Assembly: GCA_905208635.1 (NCBI GenBank)
Contig: CAJLPX010000043.1
Coordinates: 1 to 11,534, forward strand
Reading direction: 5' to 3'
Origin: an uncultured Collinsella sp.
Lineage (GTDB): Bacteria; Actinomycetota; Coriobacteriia; Coriobacteriales; Coriobacteriaceae
DNA: 11,534 nt
Shown: positions 6,158 to 11,534 of the stretch, piece by piece
Layout of the letters: each line of letters starts with the position of its first letter
How positions within the stretch are numbered: the stretch's first letter is position 1
Translations under genes and position numbers: made by a program
Notes under the pieces: generated by a model
The model's database searches: none
What the model saw: only the letters and a program-made list of their open reading frames with translations
Told to the model about the DNA's origin: nothing

Positions 6158-7945
6158 ATGAAGATAACCAAGAACATCGCACGCCTGGCAGTGACAGCAG
6201 GCCTCACAGCAGCGTTGAGCTTCGGCGGCGTCATGGCCCCGGTGACCATGGCGTTTGCTGAGGTTGGGTCGACGGTCCCGGCCAACAGCATCAAGATCAA
6301 CCCCTCCAAGGGCAATGAAACCAACAAGTACAAGGCGTACCAGATTTTCAAGGCCAATGTTGTCGATGAAAAGGATGGCAAAGTCGTTTCGAATGTTGAT
6401 TGGGCGAGTGGGAAGGCAGAGCAAGCGGTTCTCGGCTACCTTAAAACGGTGACCGGGTCCGGCATTACTGATAGCTCTACCGCACAGAATGTCGTCGATT
6501 ATCTGTCCAAATGCACCTCTGGAACTGGCAGCACAACTGCTATCACGAATGACAATCTGTTTAACGGATTGGCAAAGGAGGTCGAAAAGAGCGTGGATCA
6601 GACGAAGGGATCCTTTGGCGCTGGCGATGTTTTTACGCCCACGGATGGCGAGGGCAACGTCTCGCAAGGATACTATCTCTTTGTGACCGATACGACCTCA
6701 ATTGCCGGGGACGATACGAAGGATGCCAGTACGGCCACCTCGCCGATTTTCGCCATTGTAGGCGCTCGAGGTGTTACGGTCGACGAGAAGACCAGCATTC
6801 CTACAGTCAGCAAGGCTGTCATGGATGACAAGGATCAATCTTGGGAAACAGGGGCCAAAGGCGACCCCAATAGGGCCGCTGACTCAGCTATGGACGATTG
6901 GGTCGATTATAAACTCGTCGGTACGGTTGCGAGTAATATCGACACCTATAGCGACTATAACTATCTCTTCACGGACAAACTGCCCAATTCCATGACGCCC
7001 AAGTTCGTTGATGACAATGAGAATAATGTTCCGGATGTCACGGTTAAGATCGGCAACCAGACCGTTAAGAATGATGCCGAGCATGGCTACACTAAAAAGT
7101 TCTCGGATGCCAACGAGCTTACCGTTAACTTCAAGAATCTTAAGGATTGCGTTGACGTTAACGGTGCCTCCATTACCGTCAACGCTGACTCGAAGGTGAC
7201 CGTCGAGTACAAGGCCAAGCTCGACTCCTCCAAGATTTTCGACAGCAATAATGCCGTTAAGGGTGAATTCGAGGGTCTCATCGGCAAAGCTCAGACTAAT
7301 ACGGTTAAGCTGACTTATTCTAACAATCCGCACGCTGCTGGTGTTGGCACCACGGTCACGAACCCTGCCTATGACTACACCTACGGCATCGATGTCACCA
7401 AGGTGGGTAGCGATGAGGATGGAAATGGTAAGCATCCTGCCCTCGAAAACGTCGAGTTCACTCTGCAGGAAGTTGTTAACGACAGCGCTCAAGAGCAATA
7501 CATCGATGCTAAGGGCGTGAAGCACAGCAAAGCTGAGAATGTCACGCTCAAGACGAACCGGGATGGCGAGATTAACGTCGTGGGTCTTGATGAAGGCACC
7601 TATATCCTTAAAGAGGTTAAGCCGGCGCCTGGCTACAATAACTCCGCTTCCAAAGGTGTCACGTTTACCATTGCCCGCGGGACGCTTAAGCAGGATGGCT
7701 CCGCAGTGACTCCCGACAAGGATTCTGCCAACGTTACTGCTGCTGATGGTGTCATAAAGGCCGATTCTGCCGCCGTATCTACCGGCAAGCTCAGCTTTAC
7801 CATTATCGACAAGAAGGGCTCTGGCCTCCCACTCACCGGTCTTAATGGCGTGACCTTTACTTGGATCGCTGGTGTCGCGGTGCTGTGCATTGGCGTGGCG
7901 CATCTCATCCGTAGTCGTAAGCGCGACGACGGTTCTGAGGAGTAG
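6158..7945 (+). CDS. Probable major (backbone) pilin, LPLTG sorting signal
   Basis: Encodes 595 aa. The ATG at 6158 has AAGAGG 7 nt upstream. The signal peptide is probably cleaved after AFA (34). An N-terminal pilin domain (about 40-205) has YKAYQIF (58-64) and GYYLFV (171-176). VTVDEK carries K211, the likely lysine by which sortase joins subunits. A second domain (about 212-402) starts IPTVSKAV and ends NTVKLTYSNN, a layout used for intramolecular Lys-Asn bonds. A Cna_B/SpaA domain (about 405-552) has IDVTKVG (K415) and E-box TYILKEVKPAPGY (E486). LPLTG (557-561), a hydrophobic span and RSRKR end the protein. The length and domain order match backbone pilins of the SpaA/FimA type. Being last, after a gap, and having the most canonical motif, it is the best candidate for the shaft. 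A bidirectional hairpin terminator follows. Confidence 0.88.
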   Translation: MKITKNIARLAVTAGLTAALSFGGVMAPVTMAFAEVGSTVPANSIKINPSKGNETNKYKAYQIFKANVVDEKDGKVVSNVDWASGKAEQAVLGYLKTVTGSGITDSSTAQNVVDYLSKCTSGTGSTTAITNDNLFNGLAKEVEKSVDQTKGSFGAGDVFTPTDGEGNVSQGYYLFVTDTTSIAGDDTKDASTATSPIFAIVGARGVTVDEKTSIPTVSKAVMDDKDQSWETGAKGDPNRAADSAMDDWVDYKLVGTVASNIDTYSDYNYLFTDKLPNSMTPKFVDDNENNVPDVTVKIGNQTVKNDAEHGYTKKFSDANELTVNFKNLKDCVDVNGASITVNADSKVTVEYKAKLDSSKIFDSNNAVKGEFEGLIGKAQTNTVKLTYSNNPHAAGVGTTVTNPAYDYTYGIDVTKVGSDEDGNGKHPALENVEFTLQEVVNDSAQEQYIDAKGVKHSKAENVTLKTNRDGEINVVGLDEGTYILKEVKPAPGYNNSASKGVTFTIARGTLKQDGSAVTPDKDSANVTAADGVIKADSAAVSTGKLSFTIIDKKGSGLPLTGLNGVTFTWIAGVAVLCIGVAHLIRSRKRDDGSEE

Positions 7946-7977
7946 CTGTTCGCCTCGAATATCAACACGAGACATGA

Positions 7978-8020
7978 AAAAGCGGGGCACCCGGTCGATG
8001 TGATCGGGTGCCCCGCTTCG
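7978..8020. terminator. Bidirectional terminator between convergent genes
   Basis: A 14-bp perfect stem, AAGCGGGGCACCCG (7980-7993) with CGGGTGCCCCGCTT (8005-8018), can extend inward by three pairs including a G-T wobble. On the minus strand the stem is followed by TTTTT (complement of 7977-7981); on the plus strand the tail is only TTCGTTTG. It should end transcription from the plus-strand pilin gene and from the minus-strand membrane-protein gene. Confidence 0.8.
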
Positions 8021-8027
8021 TTTGTGT

Positions 8028-8062
8028 ACCACCACAAAGGTGCCTGTCCCCTTTGTGGTGGT
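8028..8062. repeat. 13-bp-stem hairpin with GACAGG-type core
   Basis: ACCACCACAAAGG (8028-8040) pairs perfectly with CCTTTGTGGTGGT (8050-8062) around a 9-nt loop. It sits 6 nt beyond the stop of the minus-strand gene, in front of the terminator at 7978-8020. On the minus strand its core AGGGGACAGGCACCTTTG resembles the hairpin at 290-318. It may be an extra terminator, an mRNA 3'-end stabiliser or a dispersed intergenic repeat. It has no T-run of its own. Confidence 0.5.
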
Positions 8063-8068
8063 TGTCGG

Positions 8069-9214
8069 CTAAGCGGTGGGGAGTTCCGGCGCATTAGCCG
8101 GCTGCTGCGGCTTGAGGTGGGCGTTGTGCCAGATGATTTGGATGATGTAGCCGAGCATAAAGACGAAGGCTACGCCGCTGATGAAATCGCCTACGAGGGG
8201 GATTGCCGTAAGCGCGCCTGCGATCACGCCGCCGGCGGCTGCCATGGCGTAGCGGTTCTGGTTGTGTCCGACCATGCGGGCAATCGCGCACCCCGCAAAG
8301 GCGCTCGACACCAACGCGATGCCGATAACGCCGCACAAGAGGGTTCCGGCAAGCGGCAGGCCAGCGATTGAGATAATTAGCAGTAGGACGGCGGGGACGA
8401 TAGCAATCGTGCCCAGAAGGCCGCTCACCCACAGGGGTGTGGGGCGCTGGTGGAGCATTCCGGCGGCGCTGGCGGTCGCGCGCGGAAAGACGAGCTCGAG
8501 CAGCAGAGCGACAAAGCAGGTCGAGAGCGCCGCGGCGACGATGCCGCCGATGACATCGTTAACAGTGGAAGTATCCTCGTTCTCGGTGCGGTCGATCTTG
8601 AGCGCGCCGACCTCGGCTCCCGCAGCGCGCTCGGGGTCCTCGGAGACGTGCGCGTTCACGGTGCCGGTGATGTGGGCGTTTTTGCCCAGGATGAGCTTGT
8701 CGGCCCAAACCTCAACATCGCCCTCGACGGTGCCATCGATGGTCACCGTATCGCCCGCAAGCGCTGCCGACTTGGTAGAGCCGCGCAGGGCAACCGTCTC
8801 GCCTATCGCATAGAAACAGTTGGCAGTGCTGTCGGAATTGAGCACGACATGCTGACCGGCTACCGTCACACTGCCATCAACCGTGGTCTTGGCAACGTCG
8901 ATGGTGCGTGCCGCCAGACGGACGGCGCCGCCCACCGTGCAGTCGCGAATTGAGAGGGTATCGCCCGCGGCGATGATATCGCGGTCGATGGACGTATCGT
9001 CCAAGTTGAGGGCCTGACCTGCCCAGTACAGGTCACCTTCGACGCCGGACGGATTGGAATCGTTGTCGGTTGCAAGTACGTTGCCTGCCGTGTCCGTGCC
9101 GGCGAACGACGCCGTGGGAAGCGCGGTGAGCGCGAGCGCGATGAGCGCGAATAGGATGGTGATGCGGCCCCATGCTTTACGGCGCTGGGTCAACGGGAAT
9201 TGATTGCGGGACAT
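8069..9214 (-). CDS. Membrane protein with bactofilin-like repeat ectodomain
   Basis: I set the start at the ATG at 9212-9214 (381 aa), because GAAGGA (complement of 9221-9226) lies 6 nt upstream. An ATG at 9262 would add 16 unlikely residues. A signal or anchor segment is at about 16-38. Residues 59-190 are short repeating strands (GAVRLAARTIDV, GSVTVAGQHVVL, GDTVTIDGTVEGDVEV, AHITGTVNAHV) typical of the polymer-forming bactofilin/CcmA beta-helix. Residues 218-362 hold four or five membrane spans, several rich in Gly and Ala. Canonical bactofilins are cytosolic and short; here the repeat seems to be outside the membrane and fused to a multi-span domain. The function is not known. A role in envelope organisation or cell shape is only a guess. 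It probably shares a transcript with the TRIC-family gene 106 bp upstream. Confidence 0.75.
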   Translation of the reverse strand: MSRNQFPLTQRRKAWGRITILFALIALALTALPTASFAGTDTAGNVLATDNDSNPSGVEGDLYWAGQALNLDDTSIDRDIIAAGDTLSIRDCTVGGAVRLAARTIDVAKTTVDGSVTVAGQHVVLNSDSTANCFYAIGETVALRGSTKSAALAGDTVTIDGTVEGDVEVWADKLILGKNAHITGTVNAHVSEDPERAAGAEVGALKIDRTENEDTSTVNDVIGGIVAAALSTCFVALLLELVFPRATASAAGMLHQRPTPLWVSGLLGTIAIVPAVLLLIISIAGLPLAGTLLCGVIGIALVSSAFAGCAIARMVGHNQNRYAMAAAGGVIAGALTAIPLVGDFISGVAFVFMLGYIIQIIWHNAHLKPQQPANAPELPTA

Positions 9215-9320
9215 AGTGAATCCTTCGTCAGATGCTCGACATGCACTTAACAGGGTACCCAACGCGAGGGCGCTCTAAAAGAACCTCTCGGTTGCATTTC
9301 GAAGGATGAGCCCGCGCTAC

Positions 9321-10010
9321 CTACTTTTTGCGATGCAAAAAGCGCGCGATGTCTTCTTCGGTGGGGCTTTTGATGTCAAAGCGCAGCGACAGCCAGCGCA
9401 GACCCATGGTCACCACGACGCAAACGACCAGTGCGACGACATTGCTGACCAAGCCGCTCATGACAAGGCAAACATAGCTTGCCGATCCGGCGATGGCCGC
9501 GATGGCATAGAAGTTAGTGCGTTGGAAAATGCCCGGCACCACACCCATAAAACCATCTCGCAGCATGCCGCCGCCCACCGCGGTAAAAAAGCCCATCATG
9601 ATGCACACCGCCGGCGCAAAGCCGTAGACCAGCGCCTTGTCTGCGCCGGTTGCCGCATAGATGCCGACCGAGATGATATCGAGCAAGGGGATGAGTTTTT
9701 CGGGCTTGTCGACGATTGCCGGGAAAATGTAGATGATGGCTGCCGTAGCGATGGAGAGCGGCAGCGCCATTGGCTGGTTGAGGATGTAGACGTTGCCCAC
9801 CTGCAGCGTCATATCGCGCAAAAGACCGCCGCCCAGACCGCAGACCACCGCGAGCGCAACTGCACCCACCAGGTCGAGTTTGTGCTCGCGCGCAACCAGC
9901 ACACCCGAGATCGATGCAGCGACAACAGCGAACATCTCGAGCCAAAACGGAATGGCGACCATGGCATCCGAGGCATGTGAGGTAACGGTTACAGCGGCGA
10001 TGACGGGCAA
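9321..10010 (-). CDS. TRIC/UPF0126 family cation channel-like membrane protein
   Basis: Encodes 229 aa if it starts at the TTG at 10008-10010, which has AAAGGA (complement of 10018-10023) 7 nt upstream. An ATG at 9960-9962 (213 aa) is the alternative but has no clear ribosome binding site. Two internally repeated halves each carry the signature glycine motif, GLGGGLLRD (58-66) and AVGGGMLRD (144-152), within about seven hydrophobic spans. This is the hallmark of the UPF0126/TRIC family, whose prokaryotic members are trimeric channels for monovalent cations. Family membership is secure; the physiological ion is not shown by sequence. The C-terminus is cytosolic and basic (HRKK). Confidence 0.88.
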   Translation of the reverse strand: MPVIAAVTVTSHASDAMVAIPFWLEMFAVVAASISGVLVAREHKLDLVGAVALAVVCGLGGGLLRDMTLQVGNVYILNQPMALPLSIATAAIIYIFPAIVDKPEKLIPLLDIISVGIYAATGADKALVYGFAPAVCIMMGFFTAVGGGMLRDGFMGVVPGIFQRTNFYAIAAIAGSASYVCLVMSGLVSNVVALVVCVVVTMGLRWLSLRFDIKSPTEEDIARFLHRKK

Positions 10011-10139
10011 GATGGGGTCCTTTGGATCGTGGGTTTAGACAATGCCCGTACATAGTACATGGTTGGCGGGCGTGGCGACCCTATTGCTCGGCAAACGGTC
10101 GGGACTGGATGCGGGCGTGGCGTTACTGGAATGCTAGGG
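10011..10139. other. Intergenic region upstream of the TRIC gene with 12-bp direct repeat
   Basis: GCGGGCGTGGCG occurs exactly at 10066-10077 and 10111-10122, 45 bp apart. Between them and the TRIC start lies GTACATAGTACAT (around 10048-10060), whose complement TACTAT or TATGTA could serve as a -10 box on the minus strand, but no convincing -35 accompanies it. The pair could be a regulator site for the TRIC-family gene. Confidence 0.35.
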
Positions 10140-10213
10140 ATCCAAAACATGTACGTCAGCCTCCAAAAACGACATTTTTCGACATCTTTGGAGGCTGACG
10201 TACATGTTTGGAT
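10140..10213. repeat. Left palindromic hairpin flanking the nuclease gene
   Basis: The arms run from 10140-10167 and 10187-10213: ATCCAAAACATGTACGTCAG continuing CCTCCAAA pairs with its reverse complement, with a single extra A in the left arm. The 19-nt loop (10168-10186) contains CGACAT twice, separated by TTTTT. The loop makes the element asymmetric and shows that its partner at 11342-11412 lies in the opposite orientation. It lies between divergent genes, so a terminator role is unlikely here. Confidence 0.9.
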
Positions 10214-10226
10214 TGGGCTCACAGCA

Positions 10227-10246
10227 TGAGTGAGTTGACTTACTCA
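10227..10246 (+). promoter_or_regulatory. 20-bp palindrome upstream of the nuclease gene (operator-like)
   Basis: TGAGTGAG (10227-10234), TTGA spacer, CTTACTCA (10239-10246): seven of eight positions are complementary. TTGACT (10235-10240) overlaps it and TATATT (10254-10259) follows, but the 13-nt spacing is too short for a standard promoter, so the true promoter may use other hexamers. A repressor site is plausible for a nuclease gene that needs tight control. Confidence 0.4.
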
Positions 10247-10314
10247 CATCCGGTATATTTCCCCACTTCAACGGACATAAGAGTTGGATACCGGCTCAGA
10301 GCGAGAGGCCCTCA

Positions 10315-11322
10315 ATGGATACCCCTGTTCTCATTTCGCATAAAACCGCATGGCTTGTCCATCATGCACCCCAGAATTTGGTTCAGTCTCTTGCGCGGCA
10401 CGACTACCAGATAGGCGCACGAGGCATCTCCACCCAACAACGCGTTGCGCGCATACGACAGGCGCTTACCGACTGCGGCATTCCGTCCGATATGCTCAAG
10501 ACTATCGATATCTCGGTTGTATTCGAATTCGAGCGAATTCGCACCAAAGGCGTCATTTGCCACATTCTTGGACAAAATCTTCCCTACGAGCATATTAACG
10601 AGTTGACGCCCGGAATCTTCATCACCGACGAAGCCTTCACCTTCGTGCTCGCTGCCGAGTGGATGGATAGGATCGAATATCTCGAATATGGCTATGAAGT
10701 TTGCGGCGATTATCGCATGAAGCTCAATCCCGCCGACCCTTATACCGAGCAACCAGCCACCACCTCCAAGGATGAAATAACCGAACTGCTCGATCGGCAC
10801 CCCGGCAAACCCGGTGCCACACGTGCACGTCTCGCGCTCAGGCACATCTACGATCGCTCGGCCTCTCCTATGGAGACCGCTTCGGCAATTGCCCTCTCGC
10901 TCCCAACAAGAGAAGGCGGCGTTGGCATCCGAGGTATCGAACTCAACAAACCGCTCGAGATCCCTCAACGTCTCTGGCATTGCGCCAAAGCTCGAACACT
11001 CAAAATCGATGCGCTCGTTACCTACAAGCGCAGGGAGCTCGGTATCGAATATAAGGGCGGCTTTCACGATGAGTTCGAGCGCAAGGGAGCAGATGCGGAG
11101 CGAGAGGCCGTTCTCTCCCAAATGGGATATCGAATCGTTACGCTCACTTCGACTCAGTTCGGCAGCCAGCTCGCCTTTCACCGCGTCATGAACAACATTC
11201 GCGAAGCACTCGGCATGCCTCGCTGTACCGATACCGGGCACCAGCGAGAGCAAAACGAACTACGCAAGGCGCTTATCCGCAACTGGAAAAGCATGCGAGA
11301 CGAAGAGGCACCTTCCGAATAG
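10315..11322 (+). CDS. Stand-alone PD-(D/E)XK nuclease, DUF559/AbiEi-like
   Basis: Encodes 335 aa. GAGAGG (10303-10308) lies 6 nt before the ATG. The C-terminal part has the DUF559/Vsr-like nuclease signature: RARLALRHIYDRSASPMET (E187 in the first helix), KIDALV (D232) and GIEYKGGFHD (E245-x-K247), then a Q/K-type helix region with AEREAVLSQMGYRIVTLTS. Thus the putative metal-binding and catalytic residues E, D and ExK are all present and the enzyme looks intact. The N-terminal 150 residues (LISHKTAWLVHH, FVLAAEWM, LEYGYEVCGDYRM) resemble the N-terminal region of actinobacterial AbiEi-like/DUF559 proteins. I see no methylase, antitoxin or helicase next to it. Likely a DNA nuclease in defence, repair or a selfish element; the substrate is unknown. 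It is bracketed by inverted hairpins. Confidence 0.78.
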   Translation: MDTPVLISHKTAWLVHHAPQNLVQSLARHDYQIGARGISTQQRVARIRQALTDCGIPSDMLKTIDISVVFEFERIRTKGVICHILGQNLPYEHINELTPGIFITDEAFTFVLAAEWMDRIEYLEYGYEVCGDYRMKLNPADPYTEQPATTSKDEITELLDRHPGKPGATRARLALRHIYDRSASPMETASAIALSLPTREGGVGIRGIELNKPLEIPQRLWHCAKARTLKIDALVTYKRRELGIEYKGGFHDEFERKGADAEREAVLSQMGYRIVTLTSTQFGSQLAFHRVMNNIREALGMPRCTDTGHQREQNELRKALIRNWKSMRDEEAPSE

Positions 11323-11341
11323 TGCCACTCCCGTGAGTTCA

Positions 11342-11412
11342 ATCCAAACATGTACGTCAGCCTTCAAAGATGTCGAAAAATGTCGTTTTTTGAGGCTGAC
11401 GTACATGTTTGG
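11342..11412. repeat. Right palindromic hairpin, inverted copy of the left one
   Basis: The arms at 11342-11368 and about 11389-11412 share the CCAAACATGTACGTCAGCCT sequence of the left element. The loop (about 11369-11388) is the near-exact reverse complement of the left loop, with TGTCG-AAAAA-TGTCG. Identity with the inverted left copy is above 90% by eye. It begins 19 nt after the nuclease stop and could also help to end transcription, but a G-run rather than a T-run follows. Confidence 0.9.
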
Positions 11413-11442
11413 GGAAGCGTGGGATCGAGACGTATTTCGATA

Positions 11443-11472
11443 ACAAAAAAGCTCCCATTCTTGGGAGCTTTC
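11443..11472 (-). terminator. Intrinsic terminator of the tRNA-Ser gene
   Basis: Read on the minus strand, AAAGCTCCCA pairs with TGGGAGCTTT (stem 11448-11457 with 11462-11471, 4-nt loop) and is followed by a T-run (complement of AACAAAAAA). It lies 11 nt past the tRNA CCA end. This is a classical rho-independent terminator. Confidence 0.85.
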
Positions 11473-11482
11473 TCAATCTAAA

Positions 11483-11534
11483 TGGCGGAGGAGGAGGGAT
11501 TCGAACCCTCGTGACCTTATACAGGCCAAACGGT
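11483..11534 (-). tRNA. tRNA-Ser, 3' part only
   Basis: On the minus strand the sequence ends CTCCTCC-G-CCA, with encoded CCA at 11483-11485. The T-arm is GAGGG-TTCGAAT-CCCTC, preceded by a long type II variable arm (GGCCTGTATAAGGTCAC). A long variable arm together with discriminator G73 points to serine rather than leucine. The 5' part, including the anticodon, lies outside the window, so the isoacceptor cannot be named. Confidence 0.85.

Noticed and set aside
6884..8035. Long minus-strand open frame (383 codons) opposite the major pilin gene
   Set aside because: It starts in the loop-side of an intergenic hairpin, spans the terminator, has no domain signature and mirrors codon bias of the real plus-strand pilin, which has clear signal peptide and sorting motif.
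10235..10259. Standard promoter TTGACT/TATATT for the nuclease gene
   Set aside because: The spacer is 13 nt instead of about 17, so I do not annotate it as a promoter, only as part of an operator-like region.
10312..11253. Minus-strand open frame of 313 codons opposite the nuclease gene
   Set aside because: The plus frame carries a complete E/D/ExK nuclease signature with a proper ribosome binding site. The antisense frame is a codon-bias shadow.
10140..11412. Classical insertion sequence
   Set aside because: The enclosed protein is a PD-(D/E)XK nuclease without a DDE, HUH, serine or tyrosine transposase motif, and I cannot see a convincing target-site duplication.
10140..11412. CRISPR-like array from the repeated CATGTACGTCAGCCTC segments
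   Set aside because: There are only four occurrences arranged as two palindromes around a gene, with no regular spacers.

Overview
The window looks like a moderately GC-rich Gram-positive chromosome, probably an anaerobic gut actinomycete of the Coriobacteriia (Collinsella or a relative). I infer this from the GC level, sortase-anchored Cna_B/SpaA-type pilins, a BipA/TypA tail, and the style of the PD-(D/E)XK nuclease. The sequence alone does not fix the genus.

Layout. Positions 1-227 hold the last 74 codons of typA, followed by a strong hairpin. Positions 228-650 are a 423-bp, partly AT-rich upstream region with nested inverted repeats, a possible promoter and a leader hairpin. Three same-strand surface-protein genes follow: a 1247-aa modular adhesin ending in LPEAG (651-4394), a 549-aa minor pilin ending in MPSTG whose GTG start overlaps the adhesin gene by 8 nt (4387-6036), and a 595-aa probable major pilin ending in LPLTG (6158-7945). 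A bidirectional terminator hairpin and a second hairpin separate this cluster from two minus-strand genes: a membrane protein with a bactofilin-like repeat ectodomain (8069-9214) and a TRIC/UPF0126 channel (9321-10010). A plus-strand gene for a stand-alone PD-(D/E)XK (DUF559-like) nuclease (10315-11322) is bracketed by two inverted copies of a ~72-bp palindromic hairpin. The window ends in the 3' part of a minus-strand tRNA-Ser with its own terminator.

How it works together. The three exported proteins probably form one pilus: the LPLTG pilin as shaft, the MPSTG paralogue as minor subunit or base, and the large adhesin as tip. All three carry signal peptides and C-terminal sorting signals, and the two pilins have a candidate pilin lysine and an E-box. 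No sortase or dedicated signal peptidase is encoded here, so assembly must rely on a sortase elsewhere, outside the window.

The most unusual structure is the nuclease gene framed by inverted hairpins, which resembles a compact mobile or selfish module. Other points of interest are the very GC-rich core of the minor-pilin gene, the nested inverted repeats upstream of the adhesin, and the repeated isopeptide-type modules in the adhesin.
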